The notes beneath the pieces were generated by a model that searched no databases, was not told the origin of the DNA, and was given only the letters and a program-made list of their open reading frames with translations. The position numbers and the translations under genes were made by a program. From Gadus chalcogrammus (lineage: Eukaryota > Chordata > Actinopteri > Gadiformes > Gadidae), in NCBI RefSeq assembly GCF_026213295.1, contig NC_079413.1:24873402-24937401 (forward strand): a DNA stretch of 64,000 nt, read 5' to 3'. This document shows, one piece after another, positions 33,635-44,926 of the stretch. Every line of letters begins with the position of its first letter. The first letter of the stretch is position 1.

Positions 33635-33771
33635 GGGGGGGGGGGGAGACTGTTGTTGACCGGGGAGGGGGGGGGGGGAGAGACACGTTTGTTGAGACAC
33701 GTTAGTTGAAGGGGGGGGGGGGGGGGACACGTTTGTTGAGGGGGGGGGGACACGTTTGTAGGGGGGGGGGG
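33635..33771 (+). repeat. Poly-G minisatellite, second copy
   Basis: Same spacer order as 2255-2399. The fourth spacer reads ACACGTTTGT without the leading GAG. Confidence 0.9.
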
Positions 33772-34437
33772 CACGCTCGACAACGAGAGTTGGTTTTTAT
33801 TGAACGAGACTTCAACACGGAACAGCTGCGCGAAACGATGGTCACGTCACTCTCGGTGACGGTGTCGACAATAATGAACACACGAACAATGTTAATAGAA
33901 CAACACACAACCACATAACATCCCGAACCCATTAAACCCACTTAATCCTAACAACAAAACAAGTTAACAAAAGCCCCATTTGTCAACTGAGAACCCCAAT
34001 TCCCAGAATCCCCCGCGGCTCCGGAACACGGCGTAGCTTATATTAATCTTTATTATCTGAATGGGAAATGCAATATTTTAGGACCGATTCACCGTTAAAC
34101 GTGTTTCTAATAACATTTCTAGCGAGAAATATACTTTTTAATTGCATAATCTTCAGTCAGTGATTGTGTCTGATCTTTAGTTTTATAGTTATTAGGAGTT
34201 GATCGGCTCGCTCGCATGTTTCAACGACGTCAGGTTGCTTTCGCTAAACTAGCAGCTCACGTGCTTCCGGCGTTTGTGTTATTAAACTGTTACTTTATGT
34301 AACTTTTAATGATATCATCTTGTTAGAAACACGTATATCTGAGAGCCAACCCAGTCGCCAAAATCATACCTACGTTGACACTGTACGTTTCGTTGAACAC
34401 TGGATTACGTCGCATTTCAACATAAAATTGCGTGTTA

Positions 34438-34563
34438 TACACACACCCACACACGCACGCACATGCACAGACACACACACACACACCACACACAAGCACA
34501 CACAAGCACACACACGCACGCACAGACACACAGACAACACACCACACACACACACACACACAT

Positions 34564-34612
<49 letters not shown>

Positions 34613-34614
34613 AC

Positions 34615-34667
<53 letters not shown>
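34438..34667. repeat. Long CA microsatellite, second copy
   Basis: CA repeats broken by CCACACC, CATCCCAC and CCCACAAC, none of them in the first copy. The breaks look like consensus error. Confidence 0.93.
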
Positions 34668-34669
<2 letters not shown>

Positions 34670-34896
34670 TGCATTTCGCTGCTAAAACCACAACAAAAAA
34701 ATATTCCCTCAAATATTTATTACTTTCAAAACGTTGGCCAAAATGGCCAATAATATCATTTTTTTTTGGGATGCTTCTAGGACATTTTGGGTGGATTTTG
34801 AACGGTATGTGGGGGGGCACGTTTTTGCAGGAAGATCTGGCTCCACCCCGGCGTGGTGGCGTCTCCTTTTGACCTTTTGACCCCAGACTTCTGGGG

Positions 34897-34980
34897 TTAG
34901 GGGTTAGGGTTAGGGTTAGGGTTAGGGTTAGGGTTAGGGTTAGGGTTAGGGTTAGGGTTAGGGTTAGGGTTAGGGTTAGG
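34897..34980 (+). repeat. ITS between block D and block C, second copy
   Basis: About 14 TTAGGG with one TTAGGGG near the start, joined to CTTCTGGGG at the block D border. Confidence 0.95.
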
Positions 34981-35276
34981 ATAGGGGGTTTTAACCACAC
35001 TGCACCCGGGTGCAGACCGTTTTCGGTGGATATCTTTTGACAGCAAGGTGCTAGAGAAACGGGAGGCAGACGCACCCCCCCAAAGGGAGGAGCAGCTTTC
35101 CAACGGTGCCAAGCCCGAGTCCGTGCGACCTTCACCCGCCGAGATATCGAGTCGGGCATCACATATGGTGCTGGCTGTAGCATGTTTGCACAGCGAAATC
35201 CTAAGTGTGCTCCGTAGAGGTCCCCTCAGCAGCCACCAGATGGCAGAAGCGGCCCCTAACCGTCATCACGTGTTAG
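34981..35276 (+). repeat. Block C, copy 6
   Basis: Here the 16-bp palindrome is intact, unlike its counterpart at 3605-3898. It keeps TCCGTAGAGG before the CTCF site, a variant shared only with that counterpart. Followed by tail E. Confidence 0.92.
35233..35246 (+). promoter_or_regulatory. CTCF core consensus match (block C copy 6)
   Basis: CCACCAGATGGCAG, full consensus match. Confidence 0.65.
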
Positions 35277-35365
35277 TTTATTATTATTTATTATATATCA
35301 TTCAACTGTATATGTGTAGTTACAGGCGGGGGTGTGTAGGTCTGTAGATATGCAGTGTAAGTTTG
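35277..35365 (+). repeat. Tail E, copy 2
   Basis: Matches 3899-3984 base for base as far as read, including GGCGGGGGTGTGTAGG. No gene seen. Confidence 0.8.
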
Positions 35366-35517
35366 GGGTTATGGTTTGGGAGGGTTAGGGTTATGGTTAT
35401 GGTTAGGTTTAGGGTTATGGTTAGGGTTAGGGTTAGGGTTAGGGTTAGGGTTAGGGTTAGGGTTAGGGTTAGGGTTAGGGTTAGGGTTAGGGTTAGGGTT
35501 AGGGTTAGGGTTAGGTT
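35366..35517 (+). repeat. Degenerate then canonical ITS, second copy
   Basis: TTATGG variants first, then TTAGGG. Where the first copy has GGTGATTGGGTTATGG this one has GGTTTAGGGTTATGG. Confidence 0.9.
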
Positions 35518-36127
35518 AAGAGCCATCTACAACTTTTGAAAAACGGCATTTTTGAGCTAGTTCGAGAACCGAGGTGGATCATGGGAATTCTTTTACCACC
35601 CAAGGATAGGTCTAGGCCCAGCGGACTTGCTTAAAAAATGTGGCGCCCCTGGCGTTTTTTTTGGGTACCTGCAATTTCGATTTTAAAGTTTAAAAGTGAA
35701 GCGTTTTTTTTTTTTTATTGGATCATGGGAATTCTGAATAGTGCCAGTGGTAGCCCTTGGTCCCTTCTACATCCCCTAGAAATTTGGAAGCAATTTGGAG
35801 CCCCAAGTTTTAACATTGGACGACTTTTAAAATCGACCTCACGGGGGAAGGGGGTGGATCATGGGATCATGGTTGGGGTTGGGTGGTAGGATTTTATGAG
35901 GCCGACCTTTGTGCAAAATTTTGGCCACCTGGTGGCTTGTTTTGGTATAGAAATGGGATTTTCATTTTTTTTTTTTTTTTTTTTCTAAGTGTGGAGTCAA
36001 GAAAATTTGTTAGTAAAAAAATAAGTTTCCCACAGAAAGTGTCTAGGAGCACGTTTTAGGCCATTTCGAGTCTTTTTTTTTTTAATGTGAAAATTCATTA
36101 ATTTTTTTTTTTTTTTTTTTTTTTTAA

Positions 36128-36168
<41 letters not shown>

Positions 36169-36536
36169 GAAAATTCAAATTTTGTTTGTTGTTGTTTTTC
36201 TAATTCGAATTTGAAAATTTCATTCAATTTTTTTTTTTTTTTTTTTTTTCAAGATGGCGCCGCCCATGGCTGCATTTCCCCCAAAACAGATTTCCCCCAT
36301 TGACAATGCATGGAGAGGCGGTTATTGCACTTACTTGGTTTTGGTGAAGTTGTTATTGCACTTACTTGGTTTGGTGAAGTTGTCTGGTAGTCGATCGGGT
36401 AGTCTGTGTTGGCTCAAGTCATGTCATTGGCCCATTCACTGGGTCAAATTGTTTGGGTTATGGTTTTTTTTTTTTTTTTTTTTTTTTCTGAACCCTTTTT
36501 TTAGCTGGGCTCGGTCCGATCCTGAATCTGCAGGAA
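35518..36536 (+). repeat. Subtelomeric unit 21, mosaic type A, indel-bearing
   Basis: Counterpart of unit 1 with the same A-B-A mosaic. Extra bases such as CCGAGGTGGATC, GGGTACCTGC and TTGGAAGC, plus GTCATTGGCCC in place of GTCATGACCC, which breaks both palindromes. ITS 36537-36597 follows. Confidence 0.9.
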
Positions 36537-36597
36537 TTAGGGTTAGGGTTAGGGTTAGGGTTAGGGTTAGGGTTAGGGTTAGGGTTAGGGTTAGGTT

Positions 36598-37883
36598 AAG
36601 AGCCATCTACCACTTTTTAAAAACGGCCATTTTTTGAGCTAGTTCGAGAACGCAGCTGGTGCATGGGAATTCTGCTACCACCCAAGGGATAGGTCTAGGC
36701 CCAGCGGACTTGCTTAAAAAATGTGGCGCCCCTGGCTGTTTTTTTTTTGGGTACTGCAATTTCGATTTTAAACGTTCAAAAGTGAAGCGTTTTTTTTTTT
36801 TGATCTGGATGCATGGGAATTCTGGATAGTGCCAGTGGTAGCCCTTGGTCCCCTCTTACATACCCTAGAAATTTGGAGCAATTTGGAGCCCCAAGTTTTA
36901 ACATTGGACGACTTTTAAAATCGACCTCAAGGGGAGAAGGGGGTAGGATGCATGGGATCATGGTTGGGGTTGGGTGGTAGGATTTTATGAGGCCGACCTT
37001 TGTGCAAATTTTGGCACCTGGTGGCTTGTTTTGGTATAGAAAATGGGACTTTCATTTTTTTTTTTTTTTTTTCTAAGTGTGGACTCAAGAAAATTTGTTA
37101 GTAAAAAATAGGTTCCCACAGAAAGTGTCTAGGAGCACGTTTTAGGCCCATTTCGAGTCTTTTTTTTTTTTTTTTTTTTTTATGTGAAAATTCATTCAAT
37201 TTTTTTTTTTTTTTTTTTTTTTTTAATTAGAAATTTTGATATATATTTTTTTTTTTTTTTTTTTTTGAAAATTCAATTCAAATTTTGTTTTTTGTTGTTT
37301 TTCTAATTCGAATTTTGAAAATTCATTCAATTTTTTTTTTTTTTTTTTTTCAAGATGGCGCGCCCATAGCTGCCTATTTCCCCCAAAACAGATTTCCCCC
37401 ATTGACAATGCATGGAGAGGCGGTTATTGCACTTACTTGGTTGGTGAAGTTGTTATTGCACTTACTTGGTTTGGTGAAGTTGTCAGGTAGTCGATCGGGT
37501 AGTCTGTGTTGGCTCAAGTCATGTCATGACCCATTCACTGGGTCAAATTGTTTGGGTTATGGTTTTTTTTTTTTTTTTTTTTTTTTTTCTAACCCTTTTT
37601 TAGCTGGGTCGGTCCGATCCTGAATCTGCAGGAATTATGTTTCTAGCCCCTTCCTAGGCCGGAAAATAACTTAAAACCAATTTTTTTTTTTTTTTTTTAA
37701 GGGTAGGTTGAGTAGAAGGCACTCAAACATGTGCCGCGCAGCGGCACATGGGAGAGTGCCGAGAGAGTTCATCTTTTTTTTTTTTTTTTTTTTAACCTTT
37801 TTTTTAGCTGGGCTCGGTCCGATCCTGAATCTGCAGGAATTATGTTTCTAGCCCCTTCCTAGGCCGAGAAAATAAATTAAAAC

Positions 37884-37915
<32 letters not shown>
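36598..37915 (+). repeat. Subtelomeric unit 22, type B blended with A
   Basis: Many diagnostic positions hold intermediate strings: GCAGCTGGTGCATGG, TTCTGCTACCACCC, CTGGCTGTTTT, GATCTGGATGCATGG, CTCTTACATACCC and AAGGGGAGAAGGGGGTAGG. It reads as an alignment average of A and B rather than a clean recombinant. Dyad at 37718-37760 is intact. ITS 37916-37995 follows. Confidence 0.87.
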
Positions 37916-37918
<3 letters not shown>

Positions 37919-37995
37919 GGTTAGGGTTAGGGAAGGGTTAGGGTTAGGGTTAGGGTTAGGGTTAGGGTTAGGGTTAGGGTTAGGGTTAGGGTTAG

Positions 37996-38288
37996 GATAG
38001 GGGGTTTTAACCACACTGCACCCGGGTGCAGACCGTTTTCGGTGGATATCTTTTGACAGCAAGGTGCTAGAGAAACGGGAGGCAGACGCACCCCCCCCAA
38101 AGGGAGGAGCAGCTTTCCAACGGTGCCAAGCCCGAGTCCGTGCGACCTTCACCCGCCGAGATATCGAGTCGGGCATCACATATGGTGCTGGCTGTAGCAT
38201 GTTTGCACAGCGAAATCCTAAGTGTGCTCCGTTGAGGTCCCTCAGCAGCCACCAGATGGCAGAAGCGGCCCCTAACCGTCATCACGTG
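37996..38288 (+). repeat. Block C, copy 7 (directly joined to TTAGGG)
   Basis: Counterpart of 6573-6867. One C lost in GAGGTCCCTCAGCAG. Ends CACGTG then TTAGGG. Confidence 0.92.
38249..38262 (+). promoter_or_regulatory. CTCF core consensus match (block C copy 7)
   Basis: CCACCAGATGGCAG ends 26 bp before a 115-bp TTAGGG tract. Confidence 0.68.
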
Positions 38289-38403
38289 TTAGGGTTAGGG
38301 TTAGGGTTAGGGTTAGGGTTAGGGTTAGGGTTAGGGTTAGGGTTAGGGTTAGGGTTAGGGTTAGGGTTAGGGTTAGGGTTAGGGTTAGGGTTAGGGTTAG
38401 GTT
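38289..38403 (+). repeat. ITS, 115 bp
   Basis: About 19 perfect TTAGGG repeats between block C and unit 23. Confidence 0.97.
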
Positions 38404-39424
38404 AAGAGCCATCTACCACTTTTGAAAAACGGCATTTTTGAGCTAGTTCGAGAACCGAGTGGATCATGGGAATTCTTTTACCACCCACGGATAGGTCTAG
38501 GCCCAGCGGACTTGCTTAAAAAATGTGGCGCCCCTGGCGTTTTTTTTGGGTACTGCAATTTCGATTTTAAAGTTTAAAAGTGAAGCGTTTTTTTTTTTTT
38601 ATTGGATCATGGGAATTCTGAATAGTGCCAGTGGTAGCCCTTGGTCCCCTCTACATCCCCTAGAAATTTGGAGCAATTTGGAGCCCCAAGTTTTAACATT
38701 GGACGACTTTTAAAATCGACCTCACGGGGAAGGGGGTGGATCATGGGATCATGGTTGGGGTTGGGTGGTAGGATTTTATGAGGCCGACCTTTGTGCAAAA
38801 TTTTGGCCACCTGGTTGCTTGTTTTGGTATAGAAAATGGGATTTTCATTTTTTATTTTTATTTTTCTAAGTGTGGACTCAAGAAAATTTGTTAGTAAAAA
38901 AATAAGTTCCCACAGAAAGTGTCTAGGAGCACGTTTTAGGCCATTTCGAGTCTTTTTTTTTTTTTTTTTTTTAATGTGAAAATTCATTCAATTTTTTTTT
39001 TTTTTTTTTAATTAGAATTTTTTTTTTCTTTTTCCTTTTTTTGAAATTTGAAAATTCAATTCAAATTTTGTTTGTTGTTGTTTTTCTTATTCGAATTTTG
39101 AAAATTCATTCAATTTTTATTTATTTATTTTTTATTTTTTTTCAAGATGGCGCCGCCCATGGCTGCATTTCCCCCAAAACAGATTTCCCCCATTGACAAT
39201 GCATGGAGAGGCGGTTATTGCACTTACTTGGTTTGGTGAAGTTGTTATTGCACTTACTTGGTTTGGTGAAGTTGTCTGGTAGTCGATCGGGTAGTCTGTG
39301 TTGGCTCAAGTCATGTCATGACCCATTCACTGGGTCAAATTGTTTGGGTTATGGTTTTTTTTTTTTTTTTTTTTTTTCTGACCCTTTTTTAGCTGGGCTC
39401 GGTCCGATCCTGAATCTGCAGGAA
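38404..39424 (+). repeat. Subtelomeric unit 23, type A
   Basis: Counterpart of unit 3. The T ladder differs (TTTTTTCTTTTTCCTTTTTT and TTATTTATTTATTTTTTATT), showing real length and base divergence in clean sequence. ITS 39425-39485 follows. Confidence 0.93.
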
Positions 39425-39485
39425 TTAGGGTTAGGGTTAGGGTTAGGGTTAGGGTTAGGGTTAGGGTTAGGGTTAGGGTTAGGTT

Positions 39486-40744
39486 AAGAGCCATCTACCA
39501 CTTTTTAAAAACGGCTTTTTTGAGCTAGTTCGAGAACGCAGCGGTGCATGGGAATTCGGCGACCACCCTGGGATAGGTCTAGGCCCAGCGGACTTGCTCA
39601 AAAAATGTGGCGCCCCTGGTGTTTTTTTTGGGTACTGCAATTTCGATTTTTAAACTTCAAAGTGAAGCGTTTTTTTTTTTGAGCGGTGCATGGGAATTTG
39701 GGATAGTGCCAGTGGTAGCCCTTGGGCCCCTCTTTATACCCTAGAAATTTGGAGCAATTTGGAGCCCCAAGTTTTAACATTGGACGACTTTTAAAATCGA
39801 CCTCACAGGAGAAGGGGGAGGTGCATGGGATCATGGTTGGGGTTGGGTGGTAGGATTTTATGAGGCCGACCTTTGTGCAAAATTTTGGCCACCTGGTGGC
39901 TTGTTTTGGTATAGAAAATGGGATTTTCATTTTTTTTTTTTTTTTTTTCTAAGTGTGGAGTCAAGAAAATTTGTTAGTAAAAAATAAGTTCCCACAGAAA
40001 GTGTCTAGGAGCACGTTTTAGGCCATTTCGAGTCTTTTTTTTTTTTTTTTTTTATGTGAAAATTCATTCAATTTTTTTTTTTTTTTTTTTTTTTTTAATT
40101 AGAAATTTGATATATATTTTTTTTTTTTTTTTTTTTTGAAAATTCAATTCAAATTTTGTTTGTTGTTTTTCTAATTCGAATTTTGAAAATTCATTCAATT
40201 TATTTTTTTTTTTTTTCAAGATGGCGCCGCCCATAGCTGCATTTTCCCCAAAACAGATTTCCCCCATTGACAATGCATGGAGAGGCGGTTATTGCACTTA
40301 CTTGGTTTGGTGAAGTTGTTATTGCACTTACTTGGTTTGGTGAAGTTGTCAGGTAGTCGATCGGGTAGTCTGTGTTGGCTCAAGTCATGTCATGACCCAT
40401 TCACTGGGTCAAATTGTTTGGGTTATGGTTTTTTTTTTTTTTTTTTTTTTTTCTAACCCTTTTTTAGCTGGGCTCGGTCCGATCCTGAATCTGCAGGAAT
40501 TATGTTTCTAGCCCCTTCCTAGGCCGAGAAAATAACTTAAAACCAATTTTTTTTTTTTTTAAGGGTTAGGTTGAGTAGAAGGCACTCAAACATGTGCCGC
40601 GCAGCGGCACATGGGAGAGTGCCGAGAGAGTTCATCTTTTTTTTTTTTTTTTTTTAACCTTTTTTTAGCTGGGCTCGGTCCGATCCTGAATCTGCAGGAA
40701 TTATGTTTCTAGCCCCTTCCTAGGCCGAGAAAATAAATTAAAAC

Positions 40745-40777
<33 letters not shown>
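39486..40777 (+). repeat. Subtelomeric unit 24, type B
   Basis: Clean counterpart of unit 4, one A shorter in the A run after TTAGT (near 39978). Dyad 40581-40623. Confidence 0.93.
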
Positions 40778-40780
<3 letters not shown>

Positions 40781-40989
40781 GGTTAGGGTTAGGGAATAAG
40801 GCTAAAGGTTAAGGTTAGGATTAAGATTAAGATTAAGATTAGGATAGGGGGTTTTAACCAAAGTGGTTAGGGTTAGGGTTAGGGTTAGGGTTAGGGTTAG
40901 GGTTAGGGTTAGGGTTAGGATAGGGGGTTTAGGGTTAGGGTTAGGGTTAGGGTTAGGGTTAGGGTTAGGGTTAGGGTTAGGGTTAGGTT
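40778..40989 (+). repeat. Variant ITS, 212 bp
   Basis: Reference example of the three-part plan: degenerate TTAAGA/TTAGGA repeats, GGATAGGGGGTTTTAACC with AAAGTGG joined to TTAGGG at 40867, then GGATAGGGGGTTT joined to AGGGTTAGGG at 40931. Confidence 0.93.
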
Positions 40990-42066
40990 AAGAGCCATCT
41001 ACCACTTTTTAAAAACGGCTTTTTTGAGCTAGTTCGAGAACGCAGCGGTGCATGGGAATTCGGCGACCACCCTGGGATAGGTCTAGGCCCAGCGGACTTG
41101 CTCAAAAAATGTGGCGCCCCTGGTGTTTTTTTTGGGTACTGCAATTTCGATTTTTAAACTTCAAAGTGAAGCGTTTTTTTTTTTTGAGCGGTGCATGGGA
41201 ATTTGGGATAGTGCCAGTGGTAGCCCTTGGGCCCCTCTTTATACCCTAGAAATTTGGAGCAATTTGGAGCCCCAAGTTTTAACATTGGACGACTTTTAAA
41301 ATCGACCTCACAGGAGAAGGGGGAGGTGCATGGGATCATGGTTGGGGTTGGGTGGTAGGATTTTATGAGGCCGACCTTTGTGCAAAATTTTGGCCACCTG
41401 GTGGCTTGTTTTGGTATAGAAAATGGGATTTTCATTTTTTTTTTTTTTTTTTTCTAAGTGTGGAGTCAAGAAAATTTGTTAGTAAAAAAATAAGTTCCCA
41501 CAGAAAGTGTCTAGGAGCACGTTTTAGGCCATTTCGAGTCTTTTTTTTTTTTTTTTTTTTATGTGAAAATTCATTCAATTTTTTTTTTTTTTTTTTTTTT
41601 TTAATTAAAAATTTGATATATATTTTTTTTTTTTTTTTTTTGAAAATTCAATTCAAATTTTGTTTGTTGTTTTTCTAATTCGAATTTTGAAAATTCATTC
41701 AATTTATTTTTTTTTTTTTTCAAGATGGCGCCGCCCATAGCTGCATTTTCCCCAAAACAGATTTCCCCCATTGACAATGCATGGAGAGGCGGTTATTGCA
41801 CTTACTTGGTTTGGTGAAGTTGTTATTGCACTTACTTGGTTTGGTGAAGTTGTCAGGTAGTCGATCGGGTAGTCTGTGTTGGCTCAAGTCATGTCATGAC
41901 CCATTCACTGGGTCAAATTGTTTGGGTTATGGTTTTTTTTTTTTTTTTTTTTTTTTTTCTAACCCTTTTTTAGCTGGGCTCGGTCCGATCCTGAATCTGC
42001 AGGAATTATGTTTCTAGCCCCTTCCTAGGCCGAGAAAATAACTTAAAACCAATTTTTTTTTTTTTT
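40990..42066 (+). repeat. Subtelomeric unit 25, truncated type B
   Basis: Counterpart of unit 5, lacking the dyad module. AATTAAAAATTTGATATA replaces AATTAGAAATTTGATATA. Confidence 0.93.
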
Positions 42067-42332
42067 AAGGGTTAGGGTTAGGGTTAGGGTTAGGGTTAGG
42101 GTTAGGGTTAGGGTTAGGGTTAGGGTTAGGGTTAGGGTTAGGGTTAGGGGTTAGGGGTTAGGGTTAGGGTTAGGGTTAGGGTTAGGGTTAGGGTTAGGGT
42201 TAGGGTTAGGGTTAGGGTTAGGGTTAGGGTTAGGGTTAGGGTTAGGGTTAGGGTTAGGGTTAGGGTTAGGGTTAGGGTTAGGGTTAGGGTTAGGGTTAGG
42301 GTTAGGGTTAGGGTTAGGGTTAGGGTTAGGTT
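42067..42332 (+). repeat. Long ITS, 266 bp
   Basis: About 44 TTAGGG with two adjacent TTAGGGG variants near 42147-42158. Confidence 0.97.
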
Positions 42333-43356
42333 AAGAGCCATCTACCACTTTTGAAAAACGGCATTTTTGAGCTAGTTCGAGAACCGAGTGGATCATGGGA
42401 ATTCTTTTACCACCCACGGATAGGTCTAGGCCCAGCGGACTTGCTTAAAAAATGTGGCGCCCCTGGCGTTTTTTTTTTGGGTACTGCAATTTCGATTTTA
42501 AAGTTTAAAAGTGAAGCGTTTTTTTTTTTTTATTGGATCATGGGAATTCTGAATAGTGCCAGTGGTAGCCCTTGGTCCCCTCTACATCCCCTAGAAATTT
42601 GGAGCAATTTGGAGCCCCAAGTTTTAACATTGGACGACTTTTAAAATCGACCTCACGGGGGAAGGGGGTGGATCATGGGATCATGGTTGGGGTTGGGTGG
42701 TAGGATTTTATGAGGCCGACCTTTGTGCAAAATTTTGGCCACCTGGTTGCTTGTTTTGGTATAGAAAATGGGATTTTCATTTTTTATTTTTATTTTTCTA
42801 AGTGTGGACTCAAGAAAATTTGTTAGTAAAAAAATAAGTTCCCACAGAAAGTGTCTAGGAGCACGTTTTAGGCCATTTCGAGTCTTTTTTTTTTTTTTTT
42901 TTTTAATGTGAAAATTCATTCAATTTTTTTATTTTTTTTTTATTAGAATTTTTTTTTATTTTTTTTTTTTTTTGAAATTTGAAAATTCAATTCAAATTTT
43001 GTTTGTTGTTGTTTTTCTAATTCGAATTTTGAAAATTCATTCAATTTTTTTTTTTTTTTTTTTTTATTTTTTTCAAGATGGCGCCGCCCATGGCTGCATT
43101 TCCCCCAAAACAGATTTCCCCCATTGACAATGCATGGAGAGGCGGTTATTGCACTTACTTGGTTTGGTGAAGTTGTTATTGCACTTACTTGGTTTGGTGA
43201 AGTTGTCTGGTAGTCGATCGGGTAGTCTGTGTTGGCTCAAGTCATGTCATGACCCATTCACTGGGTCAAATTGTTTGGGTTATGGTTTTTTTTTTTTTTT
43301 TTTTTTTTTCTGACCCTTTTTTAGCTGGGCTCGGTCCGATCCTGAATCTGCAGGAA
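42333..43356 (+). repeat. Subtelomeric unit 26, type A (reference copy)
   Basis: Clean type A. Map: left border AAGAGCC; conserved non-T half to about 42780; T-tract ladder about 42780-43072 with repeated GAAAATTCATTCAATT; YY1-like CAAGATGGCGCC at 43074-43085; 30-bp tandem duplication 43145-43204; palindromes GTCATGTCATGAC (43241-43253) and TGACCCATTCACTGGGTCA (43250-43268); poly-T; TAGCTGGGC to TCTGCAGGAA; then ITS 43357-43417. No open frame of substance. Confidence 0.95.
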
Positions 43357-43417
43357 TTAGGGTTAGGGTTAGGGTTAGGGTTAGGGTTAGGGTTAGGGTT
43401 AGGGTTAGGGTTAGGTT

Positions 43418-44682
43418 AAGAGCCATCTACCACTTTTTAAAAAACGGCTTTTTTGAGCTAGTTCGAGAACGCAGCGGTGCATGGGAATTCGGCGACCACC
43501 CTGGGATAGGTCTAGGCCCAGCGGACTTGCTCAAAAAATGTGGCGCCCCTGGTGTTTTTTTTTGGGTACTGCAATTTCGATTTTTAAACTTCAAAGTGAA
43601 GCGTTTTTTTTTTTTGAGCGGTGCATGGGAATTTGGGATAGTGCCAGTGGTAGCCCTTGGGCCCCTCTTTATACCCTAGAAATTTGGAGCAATTTGGAGC
43701 CCCAAGTTTTAACATTGGACGACTTTTAAAATCGACCTCACAGGAGAAGGGGGAGGTGCATGGGATCATGGTTGGGGTTGGGTGGTAGGATTTTATGAGG
43801 CCGACCTTTGTGCAAAATTTTGGCCACCTGGTGGCTTGTTTTGGTATAGAAAATGGGATTTTCATTTTTTTTTTTTTTTTTTTTCTAAGTGTGGAGTCAA
43901 GAAAATTTGTTAGTAAAAAAATAAGTTCCCACAGAAAGTGTCTAGGAGCACGTTTTAGGCCATTTCGAGTCTTTTTTTTTTTTTTTTTTTTTATGTGAAA
44001 ATTCATTCAATTTTTTTTTTTTTTTTTTTTTTTTAATTAGAAATTTGATATATATTTTTTTTTTTTTTTTTTTTGAAAATTCAATTCAAATTTTGTTTGT
44101 TGTTTTTCTAATTCGAATTTTGAAAATTCATTCAATTTATTTTTTTTTTTTTTCAAGATGGCGCCGCCCATAGCTGCATTTTCCCCAAAACAGATTTCCC
44201 CCATTGACAATGCATGGAGAGGCGGTTATTGCACTTACTTGGTTTGGTGAAGTTGTTATTGCACTTACTTGGTTTGGTGAAGTTGTCAGGTAGTCGATCG
44301 GGTAGTCTGTGTTGGCTCAAGTCATGTCATGACCCATTCACTGGGTCAAATTGTTTGGGTTATGGTTTTTTTTTTTTTTTTTTTTTTTTTTCTAACCCTT
44401 TTTTAGCTGGGCTCGGTCCGATCCTGAATCTGCAGGAATTATGTTTCTAGCCCCTTCCTAGGCCGAGAAAATAACTTAAAACCAATTTTTTTTTTTTTTA
44501 AGGGTTAGGTTGAGTAGAAGGCACTCAAACATGTGCCGCGCAGCGGCACATGGGAGAGTGCCGAGAGAGTTCATCTTTTTTTTTTTTTTTTTTAACCTTT
44601 TTTTAGCTGGGCTCGGTCCGATCCTGAATCTGCAGGAATTATGTTTCTAGCCCCTTCCTAGGCCGAGAAAATAAATTAAAAC

Positions 44683-44714
<32 letters not shown>
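43418..44714 (+). repeat. Subtelomeric unit 27, type B
   Basis: Clean counterpart of unit 7. Dyad 44520-44562. Confidence 0.95.
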
Positions 44715-44717
<3 letters not shown>

Positions 44718-44926
44718 GGTTAGGGTTAGGGAATAAGGCTAAAGGTTAAGGTTAGGATTAAGATTAAGATTAAGATTAGGATAGGGGGTTTTAACCAAAG
44801 TGGTTAGGGTTAGGGTTAGGGTTAGGGTTAGGGTTAGGGTTAGGGTTAGGGTTAGGATAGGGGGTTTAGGGTTAGGGTTAGGGTTAGGGTTAGGGTTAGG
44901 GTTAGGGTTAGGGTTAGGGTTAGGTT
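44715..44926 (+). repeat. Variant ITS, 212 bp
   Basis: Same as 40778-40989 in plan and length. Confidence 0.93.

Larger units (their letters stand above)
32152..34896 (+). repeat. Block D, full copy 2
   Basis: Collinear with 765-3519. It contains the CA/CG tract (32318-32416), the 15-bp-arm hairpin (32871-32905), dispersed-repeat starts at 33133, 33270 and 34057, the poly-G minisatellite (33635-33771) and the long CA tract (34438-34667). Differences are few: a T-to-A change in GTGGTCACATACCTCC, shorter G runs, and phase-breaking extra bases in the CA tract. Left part is almost identical to copy 1. Confidence 0.87.

Noticed and set aside
34323..35183. Longest open frame (286 codons, minus strand)
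   Set aside because: It crosses block C, a TTAGGG array (read as Leu-Thr) and a CA microsatellite (read as Cys-Val), so it is a low-complexity artefact.
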